Shown: piece by piece, positions 35,701 through 41,201 of the stretch
How the letters are laid out: every line of letters begins with the position of its first letter
How positions within the stretch are numbered: the first letter of the stretch is position 1
From: Solirubrobacter ginsenosidimutans
GTDB taxonomy: Bacteria > Actinomycetota > Thermoleophilia > Solirubrobacterales > Solirubrobacteraceae
DNA length: 64,000 bases
Direction: 5' to 3'
NCBI RefSeq assembly: GCF_027587205.1
Contig: NZ_JAPDOD010000004.1
Coordinates: forward strand, 248,001 to 312,000
The notes under the pieces: model-generated
Seen by the model: only the letters and a program-made list of their open reading frames with translations
Database searches by the model: none
What the model was told of the DNA's origin: nothing
Position numbers and translations under genes: made by a program

Positions 35701-37817
35701 CCGAGGTCGACGTCCGCGCCGAGGTTCCGCGCGCTGGTGGGCGCCAGGTGCGTCCACACGCTGTTGGCCGCATCCCATTTCATGATCCAGGGACTGCGCC
35801 CCTGCCTGCCCGTAGCGTCGGGGAACGCGACGATCTCAATCACGCCGTCGCGGTCGACGTCGCCGGCCAGCGCGAGCTTGATCGGATACGTGGAGGCTCC
35901 AGCAGCCGGGGCGTGGCAGACGAACGCTACGTCGTAGAGCGCTCCGACAGGGCCAACGGTGTCCCACGACTGCGGCCGCCGCTTGTAGACCCAGAACGCA
36001 TTCAGATGCGTGGGCGTGGTGCCGTAGGCGATGAACTCGTCGACGCCATCGTGATCGATGTCCGCCGCGAAACAGCCGGTCATGTTCGCTCCCACGGGCG
36101 CGAACATGAAGTCGAACACGTCGGGGTCGAACGTGCCGCCCGGCTCGACGCTCACTCCGAGCGGGCCGGGGTTCACGTGCTTCCAGAGGCGCGTGGTCGC
36201 GTCGAACTCGAGCACCCAGACGGGGAGCCCACCCTCACTGGGGTCCTCGATGACGAGCGCGAGTTGCCGGCGATCGCTGTGGGTACCCGCCGTCTCCAGT
36301 TTGAATTTCCCCGCGAAGGCAGACTTCACGCGCAGCCCGCGCGGCAGATAGAACGTCGCCGCCGTGGGATCCGACCCGGCGGCCAAGTGCACCCAGCGTC
36401 CTGTCGACTTGGCGTATCGCATCACCCATACGCCCGTCCCGACGGGTTCCCGAGCGGTGAGCAACGCGTCGTAGTCCGCATCGAAGCCGAGGATCAGCTC
36501 GTCCTGACCGTCGCCGTCCACGTCGGCGGCGAAGGCGAAGGAGACCCGGCGCTTGAGCGGGCAACACGCGACGTCGGGGCTCCCATCCAGGTTCTCGCCG
36601 ATGAGCGCCAGCAATGACTCGATGCACAGCCGCATCTGTGAGATCGTCTGATCGACGGACTCGCAGTCGGTCCGGAAATCCGTGATGCGCTGCTCGAGCA
36701 GGCCGGAGAGAAAGCTGGGCGTGGTCGGTTGCGCCGCGAACGATGGGTCGTATTGCCAGGACAGCTTGGCGTTCGCGTATGACATGAGGTCCGCGAGATA
36801 CGCGGCGGGACTCGTGGCCGCTTCGCAATCGCCGCACCCGCAGTCGGCGGCATCCTCACCCGACGCGGACATCGCGCTCGCCGCATAGGACGACGATCCC
36901 AGCGCTGGTTGCGGTGCCAATTTCAGCCCGGCCGCCACGAAGTCGAGAAACGGCTTCTGCAGGCTCGCGGCGTCATGAATCCGGGCCGTCTCGATTGGTC
37001 CGAGCAGCGGAGCGAGCTTTTGCTCAAACGACACGAAGGGCTCGGACGCGACGTCGGTCGGGCCCGCGAACCCGGCCTCGATCAGCGCCTTGCGTCCCGC
37101 GCCCGACAGGTTGAGCAGACCGAGTTGCGCATGATCCTCGAGCGACTTGACCGCAAGCCGCTCCGCGGTGTTCAGCTCGTCCGCCCAGGCCGCCTCAGAG
37201 GACAAAGCGAGCAACTTGGCCGGGGTCGTGACCTTCATGTCGGTGAGCCGTGCGAGCAGCGGCGCCCGTTCGCTCGCACCGACGCCGCCGGCGAGATCCG
37301 CGAGCACGAGCTGCTCGAACGGCACGTGCGCGCGGAAGCCTTCGACCTCATCCATGATGCGGTCGAGCTCCGAGGACGAGACCAGCGGCGCCGTCGCCTC
37401 CCCGCCGCTCAGCGACGAGCGCAGCGCCACGGGATCGACGTCATCCGCGGAGCGTGTCGTCGCGGGCAGCGCGTGGAAGAGCAGTTCGTACGGAACCCCG
37501 GTGCGATGCGACACTGCGGCGGCATACGCCACCGGGAAGAAGTTCTCGATCGGAGCGGCCCGGTCGGCGGAGGACGAAAGGCCGCGGACACCGGCGTCGA
37601 GGAGTGACAGCGGCACCTGATTCTCCGCGAGAAGGCCGATACCTCGGGCGAGCGATTCGACCTGCGGCCTGTCGATCTTTGCCGTCTTCGATAGGGCATC
37701 GATCGTCGTGTCCGACAGCGCCCCGTTCACGAGAGGGCTCAGGGCTGTCCACAGACGCTCGTACTTCGACAGGTCGCGTGGTGCCCCATCTCGCGATTCA
37801 GTCATTCGCCGCAGCAT
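26709..37817 (-). CDS. Tc (ABC) toxin subunit TcA, enlarged by two FG-GAP propellers
   Basis: A 3702-residue pore-forming subunit; family members are usually about 2500. The N-terminal helical/VRP1-type region includes SPAAYLADLM near residue 335. Propeller 1 (about 419-874) and propeller 2 (about 2162-2592) each show seven FG-GAP blades, several with the calcium-type loop DxDGDGxDE. The helical shaft follows (about 3046-3325): coiled coils around a hydrophobic Ala/Ser hairpin (AVYAFLPAAISSAVAGAAGS), the translocation pore. The C-terminal TcB-binding domain runs to the stop. ATG 37817 has GGGAGGG almost touching it; a second ATG at 37805 is also possible. No signal peptide, as usual for Tc toxins. 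Confidence 0.93.
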   Translation of the reverse strand: MLRRMTESRDGAPRDLSKYERLWTALSPLVNGALSDTTIDALSKTAKIDRPQVESLARGIGLLAENQVPLSLLDAGVRGLSSSADRAAPIENFFPVAYAAAVSHRTGVPYELLFHALPATTRSADDVDPVALRSSLSGGEATAPLVSSSELDRIMDEVEGFRAHVPFEQLVLADLAGGVGASERAPLLARLTDMKVTTPAKLLALSSEAAWADELNTAERLAVKSLEDHAQLGLLNLSGAGRKALIEAGFAGPTDVASEPFVSFEQKLAPLLGPIETARIHDAASLQKPFLDFVAAGLKLAPQPALGSSSYAASAMSASGEDAADCGCGDCEAATSPAAYLADLMSYANAKLSWQYDPSFAAQPTTPSFLSGLLEQRITDFRTDCESVDQTISQMRLCIESLLALIGENLDGSPDVACCPLKRRVSFAFAADVDGDGQDELILGFDADYDALLTAREPVGTGVWVMRYAKSTGRWVHLAAGSDPTAATFYLPRGLRVKSAFAGKFKLETAGTHSDRRQLALVIEDPSEGGLPVWVLEFDATTRLWKHVNPGPLGVSVEPGGTFDPDVFDFMFAPVGANMTGCFAADIDHDGVDEFIAYGTTPTHLNAFWVYKRRPQSWDTVGPVGALYDVAFVCHAPAAGASTYPIKLALAGDVDRDGVIEIVAFPDATGRQGRSPWIMKWDAANSVWTHLAPTSARNLGADVDLGAAPLAAAHVVVGGVTGIGSVELLVAPEATVGADPNRFDVYTYAPVGYPVPDEPAFNELAPVNCSPTLDRVSFVIAADVDGDARDELVVLTRDAKAAWIMDRTTAGVWQHLSPLVGHPVAADLDWAPGGRHPASFAFAANVDGDSQDEIVVVGSDCTEIWVLKYREATKDWGHVRAPESHEGRYETAAYLALLTELGTSYDEVRLTGSGDVADRRALADRLALSLGPRTGPAGDRLDRLANDPTSITEQRIEELFGLVNTRRDALSSVAVSGDTQAQTSQWRFQGLDWSADPAASATDNDGAMYCKLALNTVTSKVTVELYRNAAQQTAVATGVGPRAGNVSLTALNGSGLSGSVKLDYKADTKAIVLTALPQVGVWQAMRLREQWDEEDWPADAFSTGNATAASPRLPIIDPDVAGPDEFRLPLPKATTASPDGAFDLWLRRRAWVDGLLHDLQSRQPDLDSMFAFLRPPASAPVPDDYPWRHAPPTAEFDELCDDLSNGDAATVERARTTLTSDLHLSVDAFVRLMALREQKLAAAPPLSDAEWEEVRSILAQAYKASRFERWRSEESAAGLRLDAESFIAMASSPSEGAWPPVSSATVPWVDPELIAITDLPLSLAGVEGRELFRRRSAELRTSADALRARRSAGLEAVLVEGLGAAPAAGPWIAWIGVRAERLQRSDAAVVTQAEADIHSALPGVSLSVFRRMAAVTAMSAAVLSESHWTDIDAGARTVRKHRLLYPTWRTEETDHGRFPYWKTRRASLPRWRAPVDYRLQWEQALRGRTRPPVMDPDSVPLAWIRSRTSRAFMLYAGGFNAGAQPPRSRELRLREDAMRAVLTAAPSALEGLDGAIVEALTPGADAARVLADIVARRQSGGFDRLLGEIFGESASEFVPLLAALNQGGVPAATAERTILRQLCFGSLDAFRAVAGAKLPGTMTALQWQGIERTLARVETVRWVVLAERRSTDTGVKVRSIVEQSGFSTSAWRRLCTTRSLAAQGTSALLPDEIDEALAILMRADKSRRYGRWRDEERGTGTEIPIRLGPDSFRVPVSVASSDVAEPSAWRVVPAEARQWRDTLDARTAQHEGLFTALRTSVARVEDFALPILRDRLVSRLPVASEASDAAMRWVGDYLLTDPQTGSCRRTTRVAHAIESMLALLWSVRNGQLSDTYPAFRLDARTFDDDWRWIGSYTTWRSAILVYLYPENLLIPSLNRRRTPAFRTLIEQLRSGTRLSSGAARQLATDYSDYLQDVCSLRLGGCVEAGTAHFPDREEHPEGAVHTVAFLFGVTSSSRVYWCMRDEHARTPDFAQSFWEPLDGFSGPVIDLIGATVQLPASGGHPTTQHPKVFVFAKVAGEIGEALEFLRYDLETGVWESDAIPLEVPRKPISFTAALMATARTSPPMLELRPRAQDVAGVQYEVAYLALNATGNGWAREDPEFSSRALGAWSPLGATASLDNPGPVAIRQIVAGDFDADGRAELLVSDTLQGADAAAANDYWLLDYENGQWSRRRNLNCSDELVAAGYAFAGDVDGDGRDELIVAVDDLNRDRFWVMRYDGAAWQHVGKSPTQLYDLNCFSWDVTDQTAQFAIAAEFAVSGRFFPGDNRDSIAVAISPGTHAVGINAVKTSTGFWVFTLKGGVWKRQGVLGLLYAAFNCCTDVSQTLRAAFAVTGDFDGDGLDEIAVAAAPMDSNKSLGNDFWVMDFRGGSWQPLGTTSGPAQSVFDLSAQPVTAAFAVAGDFDGDGRDELIVAPFVPATGTQSQLWHVEYRPGPDPGNPANGGSWKSTTPNGLGLAYVAAGAVVGDFDGDGRDEIAILPLFGNEIQIADYDVETDEWQILSPLGKLTSTAVTAFAAAGNFAGGSSAGIATVAGAQSAQSSSATWRGDYVGNAFVQLGPYIINKYVGSAQNQKSVSASLFVETQPLAQCSCVDFKPDFAGPYTVRERADSPTRRALVAETLAMNRAKPLSQQTYLHEAFYSVPLQIALALQRAHDYAGALDWFRLVYDYSQPIAERKIYTALDEVEIGGTNFVRDLLQWVQDPTDPHAIASARPGTYARGTLLLLIRCLLDYADAEFTQDTSEAIERARILYDTALELLRLPELDQRLGVCEDVIARIPLVSTEPALVAGARTFSLALPAVGSARDIATGADAISAELDRDDTPIQDRLSNAEHILATALSGAGRDTAIGAVLERARSTGAAQHRRLLQDEGVAHSVAALAALGALNGGATTNGSGSAAMAAATVSHSPNSLPSLYALNNKHGFCVGPNPMLKALRFHAEVSLFKIRTCRNIAGMRRSLDLYSSPTDQTSGLPVIGLDGQLVLPQSGPLIATPYRYSALIQRAKELAGHAQQMEGLLLAALERRDAEALTLLRSRQEIQVARAAVRVQELRITAAQDRVSLAELQQERAAIEGDHYQQLLDAGELDLELDAIGWLEQATRYIYAAAGFEGVAAMAHSVAASAYSYSAVYAFLPAAISSAVAGAAGSTAAAASATASALSSLSQAASTWSQIRQIQASRERTRQEWQLRVQLALQDQRIGDQQIRVETDQVRIAQQEFAVSDLQADNADAMLDFHMQKFTNLDLYDWMSGILERTYSFMLQQAAAMAQLAARQVAFERQEGLTPAIHADYWQPAADGPISANGDTAAQDRRGLTGSARLLQDIVALDQWAFDSNTRKLQLSKTFSLAQLVPLDFEQLRTTGVMTFNTPTGLFDYDFPGHYLRLIKRVSVSVAALTPPGQGIHATLSNTGVSRVVVGPDVFQTTVVRRQPETIALTSPIGSTGVFAFEAQSEFANPFESQGVDTTWELRMPKAGNFFDYTTLADVLLTIDYTALDSVDYRVQVTRQLDRRFVGDRAFSMRSDFADAWWDLHNPDQQPSPFATHFEIRREDFPPNLEDLEIAEVSLLFVAGTAVPTEAVPAGLKFTETGATTAIGGSATPVDHLVSTRRANGGSWRQIIGKIPAGRWDLTLVDSTETREWFEGDDLLDILIVVSYAGRTPAWPA

Positions 37818-37830
37818 CCCTCCCGCGCCG

Positions 37831-37863
37831 TGACCGTGGCGTGACAGGGGCGTGACAGGGGCG
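37831..37863. promoter_or_regulatory. Three 11-bp direct repeats before tcA, candidate SARP site
   Basis: TGACCGTGGCG, TGACAGGGGCG and TGACAGGGGCG follow each other without gap at 37831, 37842 and 37853. SARP activators bind direct repeats spaced one helical turn (11 bp) close to the -10 region, and a SARP gene lies just upstream. Against this, the repeats end only 14 bp from the first ATG and no clear -10 box is visible. Confidence 0.5.
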
Positions 37864-38012
37864 CCCCGTCGTTAGCGCCGAGCTCTCACCGGCCGGCTTC
37901 TCGACGGTCTCCTGCAGCCATGCGCTGACGAGGGCCGCCACGGCGCCCAGGCTCGGATCAGCAGCAGGCCGATCGGTCCAACGGGCATCTCGCAAACCTT
38001 GACGCCGTGCCC

Positions 38013-38026
38013 TGACGCCGGCGTCA
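38013..38026. promoter_or_regulatory. 14-bp perfect palindrome between SARP and tcA
   Basis: TGACGCCGGCGTCA lies 14 bp beyond the SARP stop codon. It could be a stem of a terminator (no T-run follows) or an operator; the half-site TGACGCC shares TGAC with the 11-bp repeats nearer to tcA. Confidence 0.35.
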
Positions 38027-38039
38027 CTGGAAACCGCGG

Positions 38040-38858
38040 TCAGGGCAGCAGGTCGTGCAGGGTGGACGTGGGCGCGAGCCCAAGCTCTTCGTCGAGGAGG
38101 ACCCTGAACCGCTCGAACTCGCGCAGCGCCTCGGATTGATTGCCCTCCGCCAGATGCACCCCGATCAGTGCACTCCGGGCGCTCTCGCGCAACGGATCCA
38201 CGCGCACCGCGGCCACGGCGGCGTCGGCGGCGTCGCCGAACCGCCGCGCTACGACGAGCAGACCGGCCGCCGCCTCCAGCGCGTGGAGCCGGAGCTGTCG
38301 CCAGCTCTCCACCTCGAGCAAGGTCCAGTCCTCGTACCACCCCGGAAGCAGCTCGGCCGCCAGCAGCGGGATCGCCCGTACCGTCATCGCCGGCGTCATC
38401 GTCGATCCGGGTTCGAGCAGCCGGTGAGCCAACTGCCGCGCCTCGACGAGATCGACTTCCACGTCGGCCGCGAGCGCGAGTTCAATTCCGTCGGCCGCAA
38501 TCGCGCACGATGCCGCGTCGCCAAGGCGGGCGAGCCCCGATCGCAGGCTCGCGTGGGCACGGCCTTCGGACACAGCCGGCCAGAGCAGTCCCGCGATCAG
38601 GTCACGCCTGACCGCGCCGTGCTGCAGCGCCACGAACGCCACGAGTCGCTGCGCACCGAGCGACAGGGTCATCACCGAGCCCCCGAGCACGAGGCGGAAG
38701 CCTCCCAGGAGACAGATGCCCAGCGCCCGGTGCTCGCGCGCGGGATCTGGAGCCAGACGCAACCCGACCGAGGCGATCGGTGCCGGCGCATTCGATGCAC
38801 TGGCGGACAGCACTTCGCCGGCACTCGTCATGACGGTCAGGTGAACCCCACGCCGCAT
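38040..38858 (-). CDS. SARP/BTAD-family transcriptional activator
   Basis: A 272-residue regulator from ATG 38858; ATG 38831 or TTG 38927 are alternatives. An OmpR-like winged helix begins at ICLLGGFRLVLGGSVMTLSL, continues through RDLIAGLLWPAVSEGRAHAS, and is followed by the all-helical BTAD domain (VDLVEARQLAHRLLE, LLPGWYEDWTLLEVESWRQL, ARSALIGVHLAEGNQSEALR) that ends in the usual LDEELGLAPT. SARP proteins activate secondary-metabolite or toxin clusters. It lies 222 bp upstream of tcA on the same strand, so it is the likely pathway-specific regulator. The gap has no second gene that I trust. Confidence 0.85.
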   Translation of the reverse strand: MRRGVHLTVMTSAGEVLSASASNAPAPIASVGLRLAPDPAREHRALGICLLGGFRLVLGGSVMTLSLGAQRLVAFVALQHGAVRRDLIAGLLWPAVSEGRAHASLRSGLARLGDAASCAIAADGIELALAADVEVDLVEARQLAHRLLEPGSTMTPAMTVRAIPLLAAELLPGWYEDWTLLEVESWRQLRLHALEAAAGLLVVARRFGDAADAAVAAVRVDPLRESARSALIGVHLAEGNQSEALREFERFRVLLDEELGLAPTSTLHDLLP

Positions 38859-39168
38859 CACCAACGACGCGGACTCGGTAGAACTGCAGCTCTGGAAGGT
38901 GATGCCACCGCCGCTAGGCGGGACCAACGGGTCCGACCACCGCCACGCCGAGTCATCGAGGAAATCGACGAGCTCGCAATGAGCGATTGGTGAAAGCCTA
39001 CATATTTCCCATTGCCCGCGAGAGGACTTTTGACCCGCGGGAACCTCGTGTCAGTGCACTGACATTCCGCTATCAGGTCAGTTACGACTCCGGCTCATTA
39101 TGGTCGAGAAGTCTTGACTACTCGCGGTATCACCAGCTTGAGTGAGAGGCGAACAAGGAGAAGATTGG
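38859..39168. other. Divergent intergenic region, SARP gene and heme peroxidase gene
   Basis: About 310 bp that should hold promoters for both genes. It contains the 16-bp palindrome at 39049-39064 and further GTCAG elements around 39073-39083. A TTGACT at 39114-39119 could be a -35 box for the peroxidase, but no good -10 follows. AAGGAG at 39155-39160 is the peroxidase ribosome site. Confidence 0.5.
39049..39064. promoter_or_regulatory. 16-bp perfect palindrome, candidate operator
   Basis: TGTCAGTG-CACTGACA, with no mismatch and no spacer, about 105 bp before the peroxidase start and 190 bp before the SARP start. A dimeric regulator site is the simplest reading. Confidence 0.45.
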
Positions 39169-40947
39169 ATGGCTGAGAACCCGACGCCCGAGCCGGCTTC
39201 GGAGATCCCTCGTGTCGTGCAGGAGTTTCTGCGCGACACGGCGATTCCGAAGGGCTTCGTGAACCCCAAGCCGCTGCGACTGGACGACCTCCGGCGCAGG
39301 GTGAACGAGATCGATCTGCTGCCCACCGTGGCGCCGGAGGACTTGCTCGAGAGCGTCAACCGGATCAAGCCGGCGCGCATCAAGGTCGAGAAGTTGCCGG
39401 AGGAGCAGAAGGAGTCGCTGTCGACGCTGAAGGCGCGGCTCAAGCGGTTCCATGGCACCAGGATCCCGCTCTACTGGTTCCCGTTTCCCTGGGTCGTGTC
39501 GACGTGCGCGGATCGCTTCGGCTACCGGGCTCCCACCGCCGTGCGCACGGCGACGCGGCTGCCGTTCAATGTCGCGAACCAGGCGCTGCTCGCGAAGTTG
39601 GGCGACATGATGGGAGACGCGGGCCGCGATCCGAATCCCCTGTCACAGAATCCCGGCGACCCGGGCGTCTCCTCGCTACCGGCGGGCTACGTCTATTTCG
39701 GGCAGTTCGTCGATCACGACATCACGCTCGACGTCTCGTCGACGCTCGACGCGGCCACCGACGCGAACACCGTCAACAACATGCGCAGCCCGACCCTCGA
39801 CCTGGACTCGGTCTATGGCCGGGGCCCGGGACTGGACGCCTACCTCTACGCGATGCCTTCGTCGGGGCCTCCCACCGCGATCAAGCTCGCGGTGGGAACG
39901 AACCGGAACCTCGGGCCAGGGGGACCGAGCAGCACCACCGATGCCGGCGGGATGGGCCTCCAGACGACCTTCGACGTCCCGCGCGTCGCCGGCACCAATA
40001 CGGCCGTCATCGGTGACCCGCGCAACGACGAGAACCTGATCGTCGTGCAGTTCCACCACGCGATGCTGCGGTTCCACAACGCCGTCGTCGACCTCCTGCT
40101 GGCCGCGTCGTTCGCCGGCGACATCTTCGCCGAGGCCAAGCGCATCGTGACGCACCACTATCAGTGGGCGGTCGTCAACGACTACCTGAGGCGGATCTGC
40201 GGCAACGCCGCCGTCGACGATGCGCTCAACACGGTGTCGGCCCCGATCGGCAGTTCCTTCCGGATGCCGGTCGAGTTCTCGGTCGCGGCCTACCGGTTCG
40301 GACACAGCATGATCCGCGACAACTACTGGGTGAACTTCAACTTCAAGGCCGCGACGCTCGGGCAGGTGTTCGAGTTCAACCGCAACCCGCAGCTCCCCGT
40401 GTTCTCGAACTGGGTCGTGGACTTCAACGCGTTCTTCGACACCCCCGCTTCGGTCTTGGTGCCGGTGCACAACAAGGCACGCCGGATCGACAGCGTGTTG
40501 TCACCCGGGCTGGAGTCCCTCCCGGGCTTCACGGGCATGATGGCGATCCTGGCGACGCGCAACCTGCGGCGGGGCCTGGCGCTCGGCCTGCCCAGCGGCC
40601 AGGGCATGGCACAGCTGTTGGGCATCCCCGCGATGACCACGGCGCAGTTGACGTCCGGCCTGCCGCCGGCCGAAGTCGCGGTCCTCAATTCAGGCGGCGG
40701 ACTCCTGCTGGCGAAGACGCCCCTCTGGTACTACGTGCTTCGCGAGGCCGCCGTCCTCGCCGGCGGGAACCGGCTGGGCCCGGTGGGCGCGAAGATCGTG
40801 GCCGAGACGTTCGTCCGGATCCTCAAACGCGACGCCTCCTCCTACCTCAACGTCGCGGGCGGGTTCGCGCCGATGCTTCCGTCGGCGACGCCCGGAGCCT
40901 TCACGGTGGCGGACCTCGTCACCTTTGCCGGTGTCACAACGCCGTAG
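39169..40947 (+). CDS. Animal-type (cyclooxygenase/peroxidase family) heme peroxidase
   Basis: A 592-residue enzyme with the family's key parts in order: distal site GQFVDHD (D182, H183, D184; H183 distal heme ligand side), LDLDSVYGRG (213-219), GDPRNDEN (282-289), FHHAMLRFHN, and the proximal heme ligand H379 in AAYRFGHSMI. There is no signal peptide. Bacterial members oxidise halides, phenols or fatty acids; the substrate here is unknown. ATG 39169 has AAGGAG 8 nt upstream. It is divergent from the Tc-linked SARP gene. A stem-loop lies 21 nt after its stop. Confidence 0.9.
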   Translation: MAENPTPEPASEIPRVVQEFLRDTAIPKGFVNPKPLRLDDLRRRVNEIDLLPTVAPEDLLESVNRIKPARIKVEKLPEEQKESLSTLKARLKRFHGTRIPLYWFPFPWVVSTCADRFGYRAPTAVRTATRLPFNVANQALLAKLGDMMGDAGRDPNPLSQNPGDPGVSSLPAGYVYFGQFVDHDITLDVSSTLDAATDANTVNNMRSPTLDLDSVYGRGPGLDAYLYAMPSSGPPTAIKLAVGTNRNLGPGGPSSTTDAGGMGLQTTFDVPRVAGTNTAVIGDPRNDENLIVVQFHHAMLRFHNAVVDLLLAASFAGDIFAEAKRIVTHHYQWAVVNDYLRRICGNAAVDDALNTVSAPIGSSFRMPVEFSVAAYRFGHSMIRDNYWVNFNFKAATLGQVFEFNRNPQLPVFSNWVVDFNAFFDTPASVLVPVHNKARRIDSVLSPGLESLPGFTGMMAILATRNLRRGLALGLPSGQGMAQLLGIPAMTTAQLTSGLPPAEVAVLNSGGGLLLAKTPLWYYVLREAAVLAGGNRLGPVGAKIVAETFVRILKRDASSYLNVAGGFAPMLPSATPGAFTVADLVTFAGVTTP

Positions 40948-40968
40948 GCGGCGTTTCTCCATTTGCGT

Positions 40969-40990
40969 GGGTGTTTGCACGCGAACACCC
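40969..40990 (+). terminator. Stem-loop after the heme peroxidase gene
   Basis: GGGTGTTTG and CGAACACCC form a 9-bp stem (one G-U pair) with a 4-base loop, 21 nt after the peroxidase stop. No T-run follows, which is usual in high-GC actinobacteria. Confidence 0.55.
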
Positions 40991-41103
40991 CCGGCGGGGA
41001 CGGCGTTCGATGACCCGTCCGCGCGGCCTCCCCGTTCAGAGCGCGAGCACGCATTGCGCCGGAATTCGCTCCGGTGCTGCATTGCCTGATCGATTAAGCA
41101 TCC

Positions 41104-41132
41104 TTGCACCAGATCTCGGGCGGGGCTAGCGT
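41104..41132 (+). promoter_or_regulatory. Candidate sigma-70 promoter of the TIR-WD40 gene
   Basis: TTGCAC (41104-41109) and TAGCGT (41127-41132) are 17 bp apart. Transcription from here would give a leader of about 60 nt before the GTG at 41202. Based on consensus similarity only. Confidence 0.35.
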
Positions 41133-41201
41133 CGTGGCGCCGGACCGTTGTTGCCCCCATGAGCACCCAGCGTTACTTGCGCGAGACGAAAGGCGATCTC
41201 A

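Noticed and set aside
37798..38020. Possible short open frame (ending DAAAND) between SARP and tcA, overlapping the tcA start
   Set aside because: Part of its sequence looks protein-like, but it has no good start or ribosome site and overlaps the direct repeats; more likely an antisense or frame shadow of the SARP end.
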